A stretch of 64,000 bases of DNA from an uncultured Prochlorococcus sp. (GTDB lineage: Bacteria > Cyanobacteriota > Cyanobacteriia > PCC-6307 > Cyanobiaceae): assembly GCA_902571795.1 (NCBI GenBank), contig CACGDL010000003.1:1-64000 (forward strand), read 5' to 3'. Under the pieces are notes generated by a model. The model was not told where the DNA came from and made no database searches. It saw nothing but the letters and a program-made list of their open reading frames with translations. Shown here piece after piece: positions 47,789 through 58,851 of this stretch; within the stretch, counting starts at the first letter, position 1; the number at the start of each line of letters is the position of its first letter. The position numbers and the translations under genes were made by a program.

Positions 47789-48391
47789 ATGTCATCTCAA
47801 AGGCAATCTGAAATAAAAAGAAAAACGAATGAAACAGATATTTCTGTATTTATAAACTTAGATGGAAATGGAATATCTGAGATTGATACCGGGATACCAT
47901 TCTTAGATCATATGCTTCATCAAATATCCAGTCATGGTTTGTTCGATTTAAAAATAAAAGCAATTGGAGATACCCATATTGATGATCATCATACAAATGA
48001 AGATGTAGGAATCGCATTAGGCAAAGCATTTTCAAAAGCCTTGGGAGAAAGAAAAGGAATAAGCAGATTTGGACATTTCTTTGCCCCATTAGATGAAGCT
48101 TTAGTTCAAGTCACTTTAGACTGCTCTGGTAGACCGCATCTATCATATGATCTTAAATTAAAAGCCCCTAGAATAGGAAATTATGATACTGAACTAGTAA
48201 GAGAGTTTTTTATTGCCTTTGTAAATAACAGCGGTATTACTCTGCATATTAATCAAATACGAGGAAGTAATTCACATCACATAGTTGAGGCGTGCTTTAA
48301 AGCTTTTTCAAGAGCAATGAGAATGGCTACCGAGATAGATCCAAGAAGATCTGATTCAATTCCAAGCAGTAAAGGAATGTTAGAAAAATAA
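47789..48391 (+). CDS. hisB: Imidazoleglycerol-phosphate dehydratase
   Basis: [47 protein letters not shown]. Confidence 0.98.
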   Translation: MSSQRQSEIKRKTNETDISVFINLDGNGISEIDTGIPFLDHMLHQISSHGLFDLKIKAIGDTHIDDHHTNEDVGIALGKAFSKALGERKGISRFGHFFAPLDEALVQVTLDCSGRPHLSYDLKLKAPRIGNYDTELVREFFIAFVNNSGITLHINQIRGSNSHHIVEACFKAFSRAMRMATEIDPRRSDSIPSSKGMLEK

Positions 48392-48466
48392 TAAAATAGG
48401 AATTTTTTCTAATCAGCCACAATTCAGTTGATTTTTGGCGAAGATAGATAAAGTGATTATTTTGTT

Positions 48467-49951
48467 GTGACTAATTTACAAGATAAAAAAATTGATAAAT
48501 TTAATATTTTTAAAAAAGAAGATTGGTCAAGTGCTTATCAAAATGTAGAAAAGGAGCTGACTAAAGAGCCTCTAAAAATTAGCAAAGGTAATAATATTAA
48601 AAATTTAAATGGCACATTATTAAGAAATGGACCAGGAATATTAGAGAGAGGTGGACAATGGGTTCATCATCCATTTGATGGTGATGGGATGATAACATCC
48701 ATAAAATTCGAAAATGGTCAGCCATTCTTAACAAATAGATTTGTTAAAACTAAAGGCTATTTGGAAGAGGAAAAAATAGATAAATTTATTTATAGAGGTG
48801 TTTTTGGAACACAAAAAAATGGAGGAATTTTAAATAATGCATTAGATCTAAAATTCAAGAATATCGCTAATACACATGTCATTAAATTAGGAGATGAAAT
48901 TCTCGCATTATGGGAAGCAGCAGGTCCACATGCAATGGATCCTGATAGTCTTGAAACTATTGGTTTAACAACATTAAAAGGTGTACTCAAGCCTAACGAA
49001 GCATTCAGTGCTCATCCCAAAACAGACCTAAACTCAAATGCATCTTCAGAACTTTTAGTCACTTTTGGAGTACAAACCGGGCCAAAAAGTACCATTAGAT
49101 TAATGGAATTTGATAATGCTGGTACAAATTCTGGAGAACTCATTTTTGACAGAAAAGATACCTTTGATGGCTTTGCATTCCTTCATGATTTTGCAATTAC
49201 AACTAATTGGGCAATATTTTTACAGAATGCTATTGATTTCAATCCTCTTCCATTTGTAATGGGTCAAAGAGGAGCAGCACAATGTCTAAAGTCAAACCCA
49301 AATAAAAAGGCAAAGTTTTTTATCATCCCCAGAGAAAGTGGATTATTTAGAGGACAGCCTCCTTTAACAATAGATGCTCCAGAAGGATTCGTTTTTCATC
49401 ATGTAAACGCATTTGAAAAAGATTCCAAAATCGTATTAGATAGTATTTTTTATGATGATTTCCCATCAGTTGGTCCAGACGAGAATTTTAGGGATATTGA
49501 CTTTGATAAATATCCTGAAGGAAAACTGAAAAGATCAATTATCGATCTAAAGACAAAAACTTGTGAACTTGAAACTTACAGTGAACAATGTTGTGAATTT
49601 GCCGTTGTTAATCCTAAAAACTTAGGATTAAAAGCAAATTTTAGTTGGATGGCAAGCACATCTCAAAAGTTGGGAAACGCTCCACTCCAAGCAATAAAAA
49701 AAATAAATTTAACTTCTAAGGGAGAGATTTTTTGGTCAGCAGGTTCAAGTGGATTTGTTAGTGAACCAATTATGGTTCCATCAGAAAACTCTTCAAAAGA
49801 AGATGAGGGATTTTTATTTATACTTCTATGGAACGGAGAAAGAAGAGGAAGCGATTTAGTAATATTAGACGCAAAAGACTTAAAAGAATTAGCTGTTTAT
49901 GAATTACCCATTTCAATTCCTCATGGCCTTCATGGATCTTGGGTTAATTGA
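48467..49951 (+). CDS. Carotenoid oxygenase (RPE65/CCD family; GTG start)
   Basis: NLNGTLLRNGPGILERGGQWVHHPFDGDGMITSIKF; FLHDFAITTNW; FHHVNAFE; ISIPHGLHGSW histidines. Confidence 0.94.
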   Translation: MTNLQDKKIDKFNIFKKEDWSSAYQNVEKELTKEPLKISKGNNIKNLNGTLLRNGPGILERGGQWVHHPFDGDGMITSIKFENGQPFLTNRFVKTKGYLEEEKIDKFIYRGVFGTQKNGGILNNALDLKFKNIANTHVIKLGDEILALWEAAGPHAMDPDSLETIGLTTLKGVLKPNEAFSAHPKTDLNSNASSELLVTFGVQTGPKSTIRLMEFDNAGTNSGELIFDRKDTFDGFAFLHDFAITTNWAIFLQNAIDFNPLPFVMGQRGAAQCLKSNPNKKAKFFIIPRESGLFRGQPPLTIDAPEGFVFHHVNAFEKDSKIVLDSIFYDDFPSVGPDENFRDIDFDKYPEGKLKRSIIDLKTKTCELETYSEQCCEFAVVNPKNLGLKANFSWMASTSQKLGNAPLQAIKKINLTSKGEIFWSAGSSGFVSEPIMVPSENSSKEDEGFLFILLWNGERRGSDLVILDAKDLKELAVYELPISIPHGLHGSWVN

Positions 49952-49953
49952 AT

Positions 49954-50529
49954 TTAAGAAAAAATTTCAATTAAATCTGGAATAATTTTTTTTAATGCTT
50001 TACCTCTATGACTACAAGAGTCTTTAATATCATTATTCATTTCTGCGAAGGTTAATCTGGTAGAAATCTCCTCAAAAATTGGGTCATACCCAAAACCACT
50101 TTTTCCTCTAGGGTTTAAAATGATATTGCCATGACATTTGGCCTCAGATTCAATAATCACTTCACCATTTGGGGAACAAACACAAATATTAGCAATAAAG
50201 AAAGCACTTCTATTTTGAACTCCATCAAGTTCTCTTAAAACTCGTTCAATTCTCTTCTGATCATTTTCTGCATATCTAGATGAGTAAATGCCAGGCTTAC
50301 CACCTAGTGCATCAATACAAATTCCTGAATCATCTGCTATTGAAAAATTATTCGTTTTTCTCGAAACTTCACTCGCTTTTTTAATTGCATTATCTCTAAA
50401 TGTCAGTGCATCCTCTTCAACTTCTAATGATTCTGGCTGGAGTAACAATTTACAATTAACTCCAGCAAGCAATTTCTTATATTCTTCAATTTTACCTTTA
50501 TTCTTACTCGCTAAAAATAAATTTTTCAT
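49954..50529 (-). CDS. rdgB: RdgB/HAM1-type XTP/dITP pyrophosphatase (start trimmed to MKNLFLASKNKGK)
   Basis: LASKNKGKIEEYKKLL...SIADDSGICIDALGGKPGIYSSRYA...GKSGFGYDPIF. Confidence 0.95.
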   Translation of the reverse strand: MKNLFLASKNKGKIEEYKKLLAGVNCKLLLQPESLEVEEDALTFRDNAIKKASEVSRKTNNFSIADDSGICIDALGGKPGIYSSRYAENDQKRIERVLRELDGVQNRSAFFIANICVCSPNGEVIIESEAKCHGNIILNPRGKSGFGYDPIFEEISTRLTFAEMNNDIKDSCSHRGKALKKIIPDLIEIFS

Positions 50530-50531
50530 CC

Positions 50532-51986
50532 TTATTTTCCTGCCAAATTTATAAATTCTTGCCCCCACTCTAATACCTCAATTAGATAAGATTCTTTTGG
50601 AGCTTCACAATATAACCTTAAAAGAGGTTCCGTTCCTGAAAACCTAAAAAGAAGCCAAAAATTTTTATCAATTCTCAACTTTATTCCATCGATCTTTGAG
50701 ATAATTTTTAACTTGTGATTATTAATATTCTCAGGAATATTATCTATGATAAATTCTTTTACGTTATTTTTTTCTGACTGATTTGGAAATTTAATATCAA
50801 TTCTTTTATAAAAACTTGGCCCAAAATCTTCTTGAATTTCATCTAAGGTTTCATATAAATATTGAGATTTTGCAGCAATTCCATTCAATAAAACCATCGC
50901 TGCATATAGAGCGTCTCTTTCAGGCATAAAGTCACCAAAACCAACTCCCCCAGATTCCTCTCCTCCTATAAATATTTTTTCTTTAATCATTTTTTCAGCA
51001 ATATATTTAAAGCCAACTGGAAGTTCAAAAACATCTCTATTTTGACTTTCTGATATATTTTTAATAATATCTGAACCACTAACGGTCTTTAAAACTGGAT
51101 AATAATTTTTTTTTATTTCGCCCAAGTAGCTAATAAAGTATGGGAGTAAATCTTGAGTACTAGAGTATCTTCCTTTTTCATCAATTGCCGCAATTCTATC
51201 ACCATCACCATCAAATATAATTCCTAAAGTTTTCACTTCATTTGTTGAATTTTTCATAAGTATTTGTTTTAGATCATCTGCATAATTCAAAAGAGGTTCA
51301 GGAGGTTTTCCTCCGAAAAAAGGATCAGCATCTTTCCTGATTTCTGAAATAACTTCTAAATCATTAGAAGCAAAAATCTCAGCCATACAATTTGCAGCTG
51401 AACCATGCATAGAATCTACAAAAATTCTCAATTTCATTTTCTTTAATCTCTTGGAAATATAGTCAATATCAAAAAGAGATTTTATTCTATCTAAATGAAA
51501 TTTCTTAATATTTACCAATTGATTAATACCATCTATTTTTTCAATTGAATTTCCAAGAATTAATCTTTTTTCAACTTCACTTGTAAAAGATTCGTCAACA
51601 GAACATCCATTAAAGCTCTTTATTTTCAGACCTAGCCAATTATATGGATTATGACTTGCTGTAATTACTAAAGCTCCAAGACAACCTACTTCTTTGGCAT
51701 AGAAACTACAAGAGGGTGTTGTAACAAAGCTATCAGATAAGATCGGTTCGAAACCACATCCTCTTACAAAAGGTACTATTTGCTTGGCGAATTCACAAGC
51801 CATAAATCTACGATCATATCCAATAATAATTTTCTTTGAATTAACTTCTCTATAGTATTGATAATGCAACTCCTGACATGCAGCGACAACAACTCTTGAA
51901 AGATTGGACAGGTTAAAGTCAAAACCAATAATTCCTCTCCAACCATCAGTTCCAAATTTTATCTTATCTAATTTATCAGCTGTCAA
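50532..51986 (-). CDS. Phosphoglucomutase/phosphomannomutase family
   Basis: KFGTDGWRGIIGFDF; LVITASHNPYNWLGLKI; FDGDGDRIAAID; FRFSGTEPLLRLY. Confidence 0.95.
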   Translation of the reverse strand: MTADKLDKIKFGTDGWRGIIGFDFNLSNLSRVVVAACQELHYQYYREVNSKKIIIGYDRRFMACEFAKQIVPFVRGCGFEPILSDSFVTTPSCSFYAKEVGCLGALVITASHNPYNWLGLKIKSFNGCSVDESFTSEVEKRLILGNSIEKIDGINQLVNIKKFHLDRIKSLFDIDYISKRLKKMKLRIFVDSMHGSAANCMAEIFASNDLEVISEIRKDADPFFGGKPPEPLLNYADDLKQILMKNSTNEVKTLGIIFDGDGDRIAAIDEKGRYSSTQDLLPYFISYLGEIKKNYYPVLKTVSGSDIIKNISESQNRDVFELPVGFKYIAEKMIKEKIFIGGEESGGVGFGDFMPERDALYAAMVLLNGIAAKSQYLYETLDEIQEDFGPSFYKRIDIKFPNQSEKNNVKEFIIDNIPENINNHKLKIISKIDGIKLRIDKNFWLLFRFSGTEPLLRLYCEAPKESYLIEVLEWGQEFINLAGK

Positions 51987-52066
51987 ATTTCAAATTTCCT
52001 TAATTTCTTTTAATTATCTATACTAATTTATATGAGTAAATTTTAAAACCGCCCTTAAAAAATAAT

Positions 52067-53485
52067 TTGAATTCTCTTCATTTAAAAAGTTTTACAAGAT
52101 GCAAAAGAAAAGCATGGCTCGATTTTAAGGGTAAAAAATCTTATGAAATTTGGTCTCCCCATAAAGCTATAGATAAAATTAATCAGTTTCAAATTTTCTC
52201 TAAATTTTGTAATGGTGAAATATATACAGGATTAAAAGCCTGCGAAAATGGTTATCAAGGGGTAATTGGATTAAAAATCAAAGGAAATCTTTTCCACAAT
52301 ATAAAAGCAGAGATACTTCCACAATTACTTTTAAAGACTAAAGGTAAAAGTAAATGGGGACAATATAAATATTTACCTGCTGTTTATAAGTTAGGCCACA
52401 AAACAACTAAAGAACATTTATTCGACTTAGCTTTTTGTTCTATGTTTTTGGAATCTTTTCAAGAATCTAAAATTGAGAAAGGATTAGTAATTTCAACTTT
52501 TTATAAAAAAGTCAAAGTTGAAGAAATTTATTTAAATAAAAAATTAAGAAAAAAAGTTTTAAATGTTTTATTAAATTTGAATGAATGCTTGGAGGGATCC
52601 ATACCAGAAATAACTCAAGATAGAAAAAAATGTACTATTTGTTCTTGGCAAAAATTTTGTGACAAAGAAGCAAAAGAAAATGGATATCTTACAGATATAG
52701 ATGGAATAGGGTCAAAAACGTCCTTGTTACTCAAAGCAAATGGAATAACTAATACCCAAACATTAGCTTCGTACAGCGAAAAACAACTTGGAGAGAAATT
52801 ATCTAAATTCAAAGATCAGAAGTACGAAAAAGCATCCATATTTGTAAAGCAAGCACAAGCATATATCTCTGGAGAACCATATTTCATTTCTAATAAAAAT
52901 AATATGGAAGATCTATTAGAAAAAATATGTTCGGGATTTTATGTATTTGATATTGAGTCAAATCCAGATGAAAAGCATGATTTTTTATATGGATTTTTAA
53001 AAGTAAAAAATTTGTCTATAAAAAAAGAAGATCTTATCTATGAACCAATCTTAAATCTTAAAAACAATAAAGGAGAATCTTACAGGCAAATTATTGAAAT
53101 ACTTTTTTCACACAAGGAGTGGCCAGTTTTGCATTACGGAGAAACTGAAAAAATATCAATAATTAATATTGCTAAAGAACTAAATTTTAGTTTTGAAGAA
53201 ATTGATTCACTTTCTTCCAGATTTATTGACTTACATACCTTAATAAGAAAGTCTTGGATATTACCACTAAAAAACTATGGCTTAAAAAATGTTTCTAATT
53301 GGCTTGGATTTGAATGGGCGCAGAAAAATGTAAGTGGATCTAAAGCCCTTTATTGGTGGATTCAATATCAAATTACAGAAAACCAAATATTTTTAAAGAA
53401 AATTATCCAATATAACAAAGATGATTGTTTTGCTACTCTACAAATTGCAGAATATTTAATCAAAAATCGATTAAAGAAAAATTGA
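52067..53485 (+). CDS. TM0106-type RecB-like protein: N-terminal RecB-like region, HhH, C-terminal RNase H-like (YprB) exonuclease domain
   Basis: N-terminal FTRCKRKAWLDF and CTICSWQKFC cysteines; HhH LTDIDGIGSKTSLLLKANGITN; C-term VFDIES...LHYGETEKISI...FIDLHTLI...YNKDDCFATLQIAEYL. Confidence 0.82.
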   Translation: MNSLHLKSFTRCKRKAWLDFKGKKSYEIWSPHKAIDKINQFQIFSKFCNGEIYTGLKACENGYQGVIGLKIKGNLFHNIKAEILPQLLLKTKGKSKWGQYKYLPAVYKLGHKTTKEHLFDLAFCSMFLESFQESKIEKGLVISTFYKKVKVEEIYLNKKLRKKVLNVLLNLNECLEGSIPEITQDRKKCTICSWQKFCDKEAKENGYLTDIDGIGSKTSLLLKANGITNTQTLASYSEKQLGEKLSKFKDQKYEKASIFVKQAQAYISGEPYFISNKNNMEDLLEKICSGFYVFDIESNPDEKHDFLYGFLKVKNLSIKKEDLIYEPILNLKNNKGESYRQIIEILFSHKEWPVLHYGETEKISIINIAKELNFSFEEIDSLSSRFIDLHTLIRKSWILPLKNYGLKNVSNWLGFEWAQKNVSGSKALYWWIQYQITENQIFLKKIIQYNKDDCFATLQIAEYLIKNRLKKN

Positions 53486-54307
53486 TCCTACAGATTTATT
53501 TATAATAATGTTTCCAAAAACTTCTGAAAAAAAATAACTTTCTTCCTCTAAATATTTTCTTTTTATCATAGCTAAACCTTTTATTTGACAATCTGATTTA
53601 AAAAAACTAGTGATTTTGCCTACAGAAATATCCTTGGCAGAATTTGTATATAAATTTTTATCTTCTAAGTTCAAATTGAAATTAGATTCAATTGATTTCC
53701 AAATTCTTATTTCCTGTTTTAAAGAAGAAACATTTTTTATTTTTGACATTGTTTCTTGTCCTAAATAACAACCTTTATTAAAATCTATAAGATCTTGTAA
53801 TCCAAGCTCAAGAGGATTATTTTTTCCGTTTATTTCCATTTCTAATGAGGGTATTGCCTGATTAATCTTCCAAAGTTTTAAATCGTTGGGATTTAGTAAA
53901 TTTAGTTTATTTTTATATATTTCAAATTCTTTATTTTCTGTTTTGAAGAAAATAGGCTGGTAAGTTCTCCATGAACTAAATTCATCAATTTCCTGAATTC
54001 TATTTATCAAGGAAGGTTCACTCAGAAGTACATCGTCCGCTGGAAAAATAATTTGATTAAAGTAATCAATTATTTCATTTGTGTTACCCGCCAAGATAAT
54101 TACTTCTAAGCTTCTTTCTAAAAAAATAATTTCAATTAATGACCTTAGAACTCCATTAGGAGTTAACCAACAAGTTTTGATAACTTTATTTTCTGAATTA
54201 AGAATATTACCAGTTGTTATTCCATTCAAAAATTTTCTGGCATCTTTTCCAGTAATTGAAAAATAATCAAATTTTTCAAGCCAAAACTTTTTTTTTATAT
54301 CTTGCAT
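53471..54307 (-). CDS. ygfZ: YgfZ/GcvT-like folate-binding protein
   Basis: FSITGKDARKFLNGITTGNIL; DLIDFNKGCYLGQETMSKI (KGCYxGQE motif). Confidence 0.92.
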   Translation of the reverse strand: MQDIKKKFWLEKFDYFSITGKDARKFLNGITTGNILNSENKVIKTCWLTPNGVLRSLIEIIFLERSLEVIILAGNTNEIIDYFNQIIFPADDVLLSEPSLINRIQEIDEFSSWRTYQPIFFKTENKEFEIYKNKLNLLNPNDLKLWKINQAIPSLEMEINGKNNPLELGLQDLIDFNKGCYLGQETMSKIKNVSSLKQEIRIWKSIESNFNLNLEDKNLYTNSAKDISVGKITSFFKSDCQIKGLAMIKRKYLEEESYFFSEVFGNIIINKSVGSIFL

Positions 54308-54317
54308 TTTGAAATAA

Positions 54318-54878
54318 TTATAAAAAGTCTTTTATTGTAAAAAGACTCTTTAATTTAACATTTTCATCTTCAAGGGCTTCTAATCCCCCTTCTTGCCTAT
54401 CAACTATAGACAAAACTTCCTCAACAACATAATTATTTTCTCGTAATTTTTTTATAGCTTTTATTACTGAACCAGCAGTTGTAACCACATCCTCTAAGAC
54501 AGTTACCAAAGTTCCTTCTTCTAATATAGGGCCCTCTATCCCAGCTTTGGTACCGTATTTTTTGATTTCTTTCCTAATTATTAAACCATTAAGGTCTAGT
54601 CCATTCAAAGCTGCTTTAACAATTAATCCACTTACTATAGGGTCCGCACCTAATGTCAATCCTGCTACAGCTTTTGACCTTGAGTCCTTTAAATCTAAAA
54701 ATAATTCACTTATTAAGTTTAAGCCTTCGCCATTTAATGACACTGGTTTACAGTTCAAGTAATGACTGCTTTTTTTTCCTGAAGATAAAGTGAAGTTTCC
54801 TTTCTTGTAAGATTTTTCAATTAACTGTTTTAACAATTTTGCTTTATTTAAATCATACTTATCCGAAAATTTGCCCAT
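54318..54878 (-). CDS. pyrE: Orotate phosphoribosyltransferase
   Basis: [20 protein letters not shown]...[13 protein letters not shown]...[21 protein letters not shown] (PRPP motif). Confidence 0.96.
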   Translation of the reverse strand: MGKFSDKYDLNKAKLLKQLIEKSYKKGNFTLSSGKKSSHYLNCKPVSLNGEGLNLISELFLDLKDSRSKAVAGLTLGADPIVSGLIVKAALNGLDLNGLIIRKEIKKYGTKAGIEGPILEEGTLVTVLEDVVTTAGSVIKAIKKLRENNYVVEEVLSIVDRQEGGLEALEDENVKLKSLFTIKDFL

Positions 54879-55019
54879 TAGTAAAAGTTTAATTTATATT
54901 TAAAGATTAGAAGAAAAAAAGAAATCTCACAAAAACTTCCTAATGAGGTGTTTTTTGAAATATTATTTTTATATTGTATATTTAAATTCAATGTAATTAA
55001 AATTACATAAATTCCCTTG

Positions 55020-55092
55020 GGGGGTGTAGCAATCTGGTGAATGCACCAAACTCATAATTTGGCTAAGGCGAGTTCGATCCTCGCCACCCCCA
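55020..55092 (+). tRNA. tRNA-Met(CAT)
   Basis: GGGGGTGTAGCAATCTGGTGAATGCACCAAACTCATAATTTGGCTAAGGCGAGTTCGATCCTCGCCACCCCCA; anticodon CAT (elongator Met preferred over lysidine-Ile). Confidence 0.9.
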
Positions 55093-55110
55093 TTATTCAT
55101 TTGTCATTGA

Positions 55111-56379
55111 ATGAAAATAACTCTACTTTTATTTCTTTTATTTCTACCAGCTTTTTTCGCAGCGAGTGAACTCTCTTTTTTATTAATAAGGCCAAGTAAA
55201 GTTTTAAGGTTAATAGAAGAAAAAAAGAAAGGAGCATTTTCAATTTTAAAAATCCAAAAACGCTTTAGATCTTCACTAATTGCTTCTCAATTTGGAGTAA
55301 CAATTTCATTAATTGCAATTGGATGGCTCAGCAATAACCTGGCTAATGATTATTGGAAAAGCAATATTTTATCGAATAGATTTTATGATCTTCTATTATT
55401 TTTATTTGTTGTTTTAGTTGTTACTCTTGTTTCTGGACTAATTCCAAAAGCTTTAGTAATTAACAATCCAGAATCTGCTGCATTAAGGTTAACCACAATA
55501 TTCGATGCCGTGAGAAAAGCTATGAATCCTATAGTGAAAACAATAGAATTCTTTGCTAGCGCTTGTTTAGGTTTGTTTAATTTAAATAACAAATGGGATT
55601 CTTTAAACTCTGGTTTATCTGCTGGGGAATTAGAAACTCTTATAGAAACAGATAACGTAACAGGTTTAAAACCAGATGAGAAGAATATTCTCGAAGGAGT
55701 GTTTGCTTTAAAAGATACACAGGTTAAAGAAGTGATGATTCCAAGATCTGAAATGGTAACTTTGCCAAAAAATATAACCTTTTCAGAACTAATGAAACAA
55801 GTAGATAAAACTCGACATGCTCGCTTCTTTGTGATTGGTGAGTCTTTAGATGATGTATTAGGTGTATTAGATTTACGTTATCTAGCTAAGCCAATATCAA
55901 AAGGTGAAATGGAAGCCGATACATTATTAGAGCCATTCCTTTTACCAGTAACAAAAATAATAGAAACATGTTCACTAGCAGAAATATTTCCAATAGTGAG
56001 AGACTACAATCCGTTTTTACTAGTAGTTGATGAACACGGTGGAACAGAAGGACTTATAACTGCAGCTGATCTAAATGGCGAAATAGTTGGAGAGGAAATG
56101 CTCAATAATAAAACTTATTCAGATATGAGAATGTTAGATAATTTCGCTAAAAAATGGTCAATAGCTGGAAAATCAGAAATTGTTGAAATCAATAAAAAAA
56201 TTGGATGTTCTATTCCAGAAGGTACTGATTATCATACTCTTGCTGGATTTATGTTAGAAAAATTTCAAATGGTTCCAAAAATTGGCGACGTTTTAGATTT
56301 TAATAATATTAAATTTGAAGTTATTTCTATGTCAGGGCCAAAAATTGATCGTGTTAAAATAATCCTTCCAAAAAGCTAA
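55111..56379 (+). CDS. CNNM/CorC-HlyC-type membrane protein with CBS domains
   Basis: N-terminal TM region; VKEVMIPRSEMVTLP; FLLVVDEHGGTEGLITAADLNGEIVGE. Confidence 0.93.
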   Translation: MKITLLLFLLFLPAFFAASELSFLLIRPSKVLRLIEEKKKGAFSILKIQKRFRSSLIASQFGVTISLIAIGWLSNNLANDYWKSNILSNRFYDLLLFLFVVLVVTLVSGLIPKALVINNPESAALRLTTIFDAVRKAMNPIVKTIEFFASACLGLFNLNNKWDSLNSGLSAGELETLIETDNVTGLKPDEKNILEGVFALKDTQVKEVMIPRSEMVTLPKNITFSELMKQVDKTRHARFFVIGESLDDVLGVLDLRYLAKPISKGEMEADTLLEPFLLPVTKIIETCSLAEIFPIVRDYNPFLLVVDEHGGTEGLITAADLNGEIVGEEMLNNKTYSDMRMLDNFAKKWSIAGKSEIVEINKKIGCSIPEGTDYHTLAGFMLEKFQMVPKIGDVLDFNNIKFEVISMSGPKIDRVKIILPKS

Positions 56380-56429
56380 ATGTGACTCCCCATAGAGGAT
56401 AATGATAATTAATATATGGATTTAAAATT

Positions 56430-57434
56430 ATGCAACCAACCTCATTACCCGTAAAGGTTGGAGTCATAGGTATAGGAAATATGGGCTGGCATCATGCTCG
56501 AGTACTAAGTTTACTCAAAGATGCAAATCTCATTGGAGTCGCAGATCCAAATGAGGAGAGAGGTAAATTAGCTATTGAGCAATTTCAATGTGAATGGTTC
56601 AGGGATTATAAGGACCTAATTCCAAAAGTTGATGCTATCTGTATTGCTGTCCCTACACTACTTCATCAAAAAGTAGGACTAGATTGTCTTAATGGAGGTG
56701 CTAACGTTCTCATTGAAAAACCAATTGCAGCTAACGAGTTGGAAGCAAAATCTCTAATTGAGGCTGCTAATGCAAGTAATTGTCTATTACAAGTAGGGCA
56801 TATTGAAAGATTTAATCCTGCTTTTAGAGAATTAAATAAAATAGTAAATAATGAAGAAATTGTTGTTTTAGAAGCAAGGAGGCACAGTCCTCATGCAGAC
56901 AGAGCAAATGATGTATCTGTAGTAATGGATTTAATGATTCATGACATTGACCTTATTTTGGAGCTTGTAAACTCAAAAATACAAAAATTAGCAGCAGTTG
57001 GAGGCAGAAATTGCGAAGGATTAATAGATTACGTCAATGCTACTTTAGTTTTTAAAAATAATGTTATTGCAAGCCTAACTGCAAGCAAAATGAGTCACAA
57101 AAAAATTAGAAGCTTAAGTGCTCACTGCCAAAATGGCCTAGTAGAAACTGATTTTTTAAATCACTCTTTACAAATCCATCGAAAATCTAATGAATCATAC
57201 ACAGCAGAGCATGGAGAATTAGTTTATAGAAATGATGGATATGTCGAAGAAGTTAGCACAACCTCCATTGAACCTCTCTATGCAGAACTGGAGCATTTTC
57301 TTAAGTGCGTTCAAGGCAAAGAAATACCCGAGGTAGATGGTGAGCAAGCCTCAAGAGCATTAAAAATTGCTGATTTTATAGAGAGTGCTGTAGAAAATTC
57401 TGGAGATGCGATTTTACTTGAAAATCCGTTCTGA
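56430..57434 (+). CDS. Gfo/Idh/MocA-family oxidoreductase
   Basis: VGVIGIGNMGWHHARVLSLL...VLIEKPIAANELEAKSLIEAA...LQVGHIERFNPAF. Confidence 0.92.
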   Translation: MQPTSLPVKVGVIGIGNMGWHHARVLSLLKDANLIGVADPNEERGKLAIEQFQCEWFRDYKDLIPKVDAICIAVPTLLHQKVGLDCLNGGANVLIEKPIAANELEAKSLIEAANASNCLLQVGHIERFNPAFRELNKIVNNEEIVVLEARRHSPHADRANDVSVVMDLMIHDIDLILELVNSKIQKLAAVGGRNCEGLIDYVNATLVFKNNVIASLTASKMSHKKIRSLSAHCQNGLVETDFLNHSLQIHRKSNESYTAEHGELVYRNDGYVEEVSTTSIEPLYAELEHFLKCVQGKEIPEVDGEQASRALKIADFIESAVENSGDAILLENPF

Positions 57435-57460
57435 TAAAGACAATCTAAACTAAAAGAATT

Positions 57461-57601
57461 TTATTTAAATCCAACTGCAGCTTGCCAAACAAACACTAAT
57501 AAAAAGAAAAATAAAGGAATCAGTGGAAGAACATCAACAGTTGGAGCAAAGGCCTTATAAGCCTCGGGCAATTCAGCGAATGTATTAAATAGAATGAGCA
57601 C
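57461..57601 (-). CDS. psbK: Photosystem II protein PsbK (probable GTG start)
   Basis: Small ORF absent from track: (V/M)[45 protein letters not shown]. Confidence 0.94.
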
Positions 57602-57634
57602 CTTTTTGATAATTTAATTAATTATGATAAGACG

Positions 57635-58753
57635 TTACCACGTATGGTGAGCAATAGAGGATGTTTTCCAAGGAGCGAAATCATTTGTAAAACAATTATC
57701 TCTAATTGCATTAGAAATTGCATTGGTAAATCTTATTAAGTGAGCAATATTATGCAAACTTATGAGAGTTAGGCCTAATATTTCGTCATTTCTAATTAGA
57801 TGATGCAGATATGCTCGTGAATAGGATTTACAGGTTTCGCATTTACAAGTTTTATCAATCGGAGAAAAGTCATTTTTAAATCGAGCATTTCGCAAATTCA
57901 ATCTTTCATCATTAAACAATGCAGTCCCATGTCTTCCCAGTCTAGTAGGCAAAACACAGTCAAATATGTCGAATCCATTAGCAACAGCTAGAGAAATTTC
58001 TTTTAAAGAGCCAATTCCCATTAAGTATCTTGGTTTATTTGTTGGTAAGAATTTCGAGACGTAATTAATTACACTATGTATTTCTTCGACTGCCTCGCCA
58101 ACACTTACACCTCCCACTGCTATTCCAGGCAGATCAAAAGAACTTGTATATTTTGCGCTGTATTCTCTCAATCTCGGATACTTTCCACCTTGAACTATAC
58201 CGAATAATGCTTGATTGGATTTCTGATGAGTCTCAACACATTTTTGCAACCATGAATGAGTTCTTTGTAAAGAGTCCTCAATATCATTTTCGTTAGCTGT
58301 ATGCGGAGGACAATGATCAAAAGCCATAGCAACATCCGATCCAAGATCCATTTGAATCTGTATTACTTTTTCAGGTGATAAAAAAACATGACTACCATCT
58401 CTTGGATTTTTAAATTCCACTCCTTTATCAGAAATATTATTTAATTTGGCCAAACTAAAAACTTGATATCCTCCTGAATCAGTAAGAATAGGATTAGGCC
58501 AATTCATGAACTTATGTATTCCGCCAGATTCTTTAACTAGTTTTTCTCCAGGTTGTAAATGAAGATGAAAGGTATTTGAGAGAATCATTTCTGATCCTGA
58601 AGAGGTTAACTGCTTAGATGAAATTCCTTTAACCGTTGCTAAAGTACCCACAGGCATAAATTTTGGAGTGTTTACCTGACCATTTGGTGTATGAAATATA
58701 CCAGTTCTTGCCGCTGTATTACTGCAATTCGATGTAATTTCAAATTCAAACAC
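57635..58753 (-). CDS. tgt: Queuine/tRNA-guanine transglycosylase
   Basis: [39 protein letters not shown]; zinc site [16 protein letters not shown]. Confidence 0.97.
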   Translation of the reverse strand: MFEFEITSNCSNTAARTGIFHTPNGQVNTPKFMPVGTLATVKGISSKQLTSSGSEMILSNTFHLHLQPGEKLVKESGGIHKFMNWPNPILTDSGGYQVFSLAKLNNISDKGVEFKNPRDGSHVFLSPEKVIQIQMDLGSDVAMAFDHCPPHTANENDIEDSLQRTHSWLQKCVETHQKSNQALFGIVQGGKYPRLREYSAKYTSSFDLPGIAVGGVSVGEAVEEIHSVINYVSKFLPTNKPRYLMGIGSLKEISLAVANGFDIFDCVLPTRLGRHGTALFNDERLNLRNARFKNDFSPIDKTCKCETCKSYSRAYLHHLIRNDEILGLTLISLHNIAHLIRFTNAISNAIRDNCFTNDFAPWKTSSIAHHTW

Positions 58754-58851
58754 GATAATTTATAAAATTTTTTGATCCTTTTTCATTAATCTACCCTATT
58801 ATCTAATATTGAATCTATTTTTATCTCATCAAAAAATATTTAATAAAAAAT

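Noticed and set aside
52067-53485. Possible Cas4 and CRISPR locus
   Set aside because: Domain order (RecB-like, HhH, RNase H-like) fits the TM0106 family; no repeats or cas genes found in the window.
54910-54960. Terminator-like repeat caaaaacttcct / aggtgttttttg between pyrE and tRNA-Met
   Set aside because: Stem is broken by a three-base mismatch and lies between divergent units; weak.
55020-55092. Reading the CAT tRNA as lysidine tRNA-Ile2
   Set aside because: Possible in principle, but overall sequence looks like elongator tRNA-Met; needs tRNAscan/TFAM to settle.
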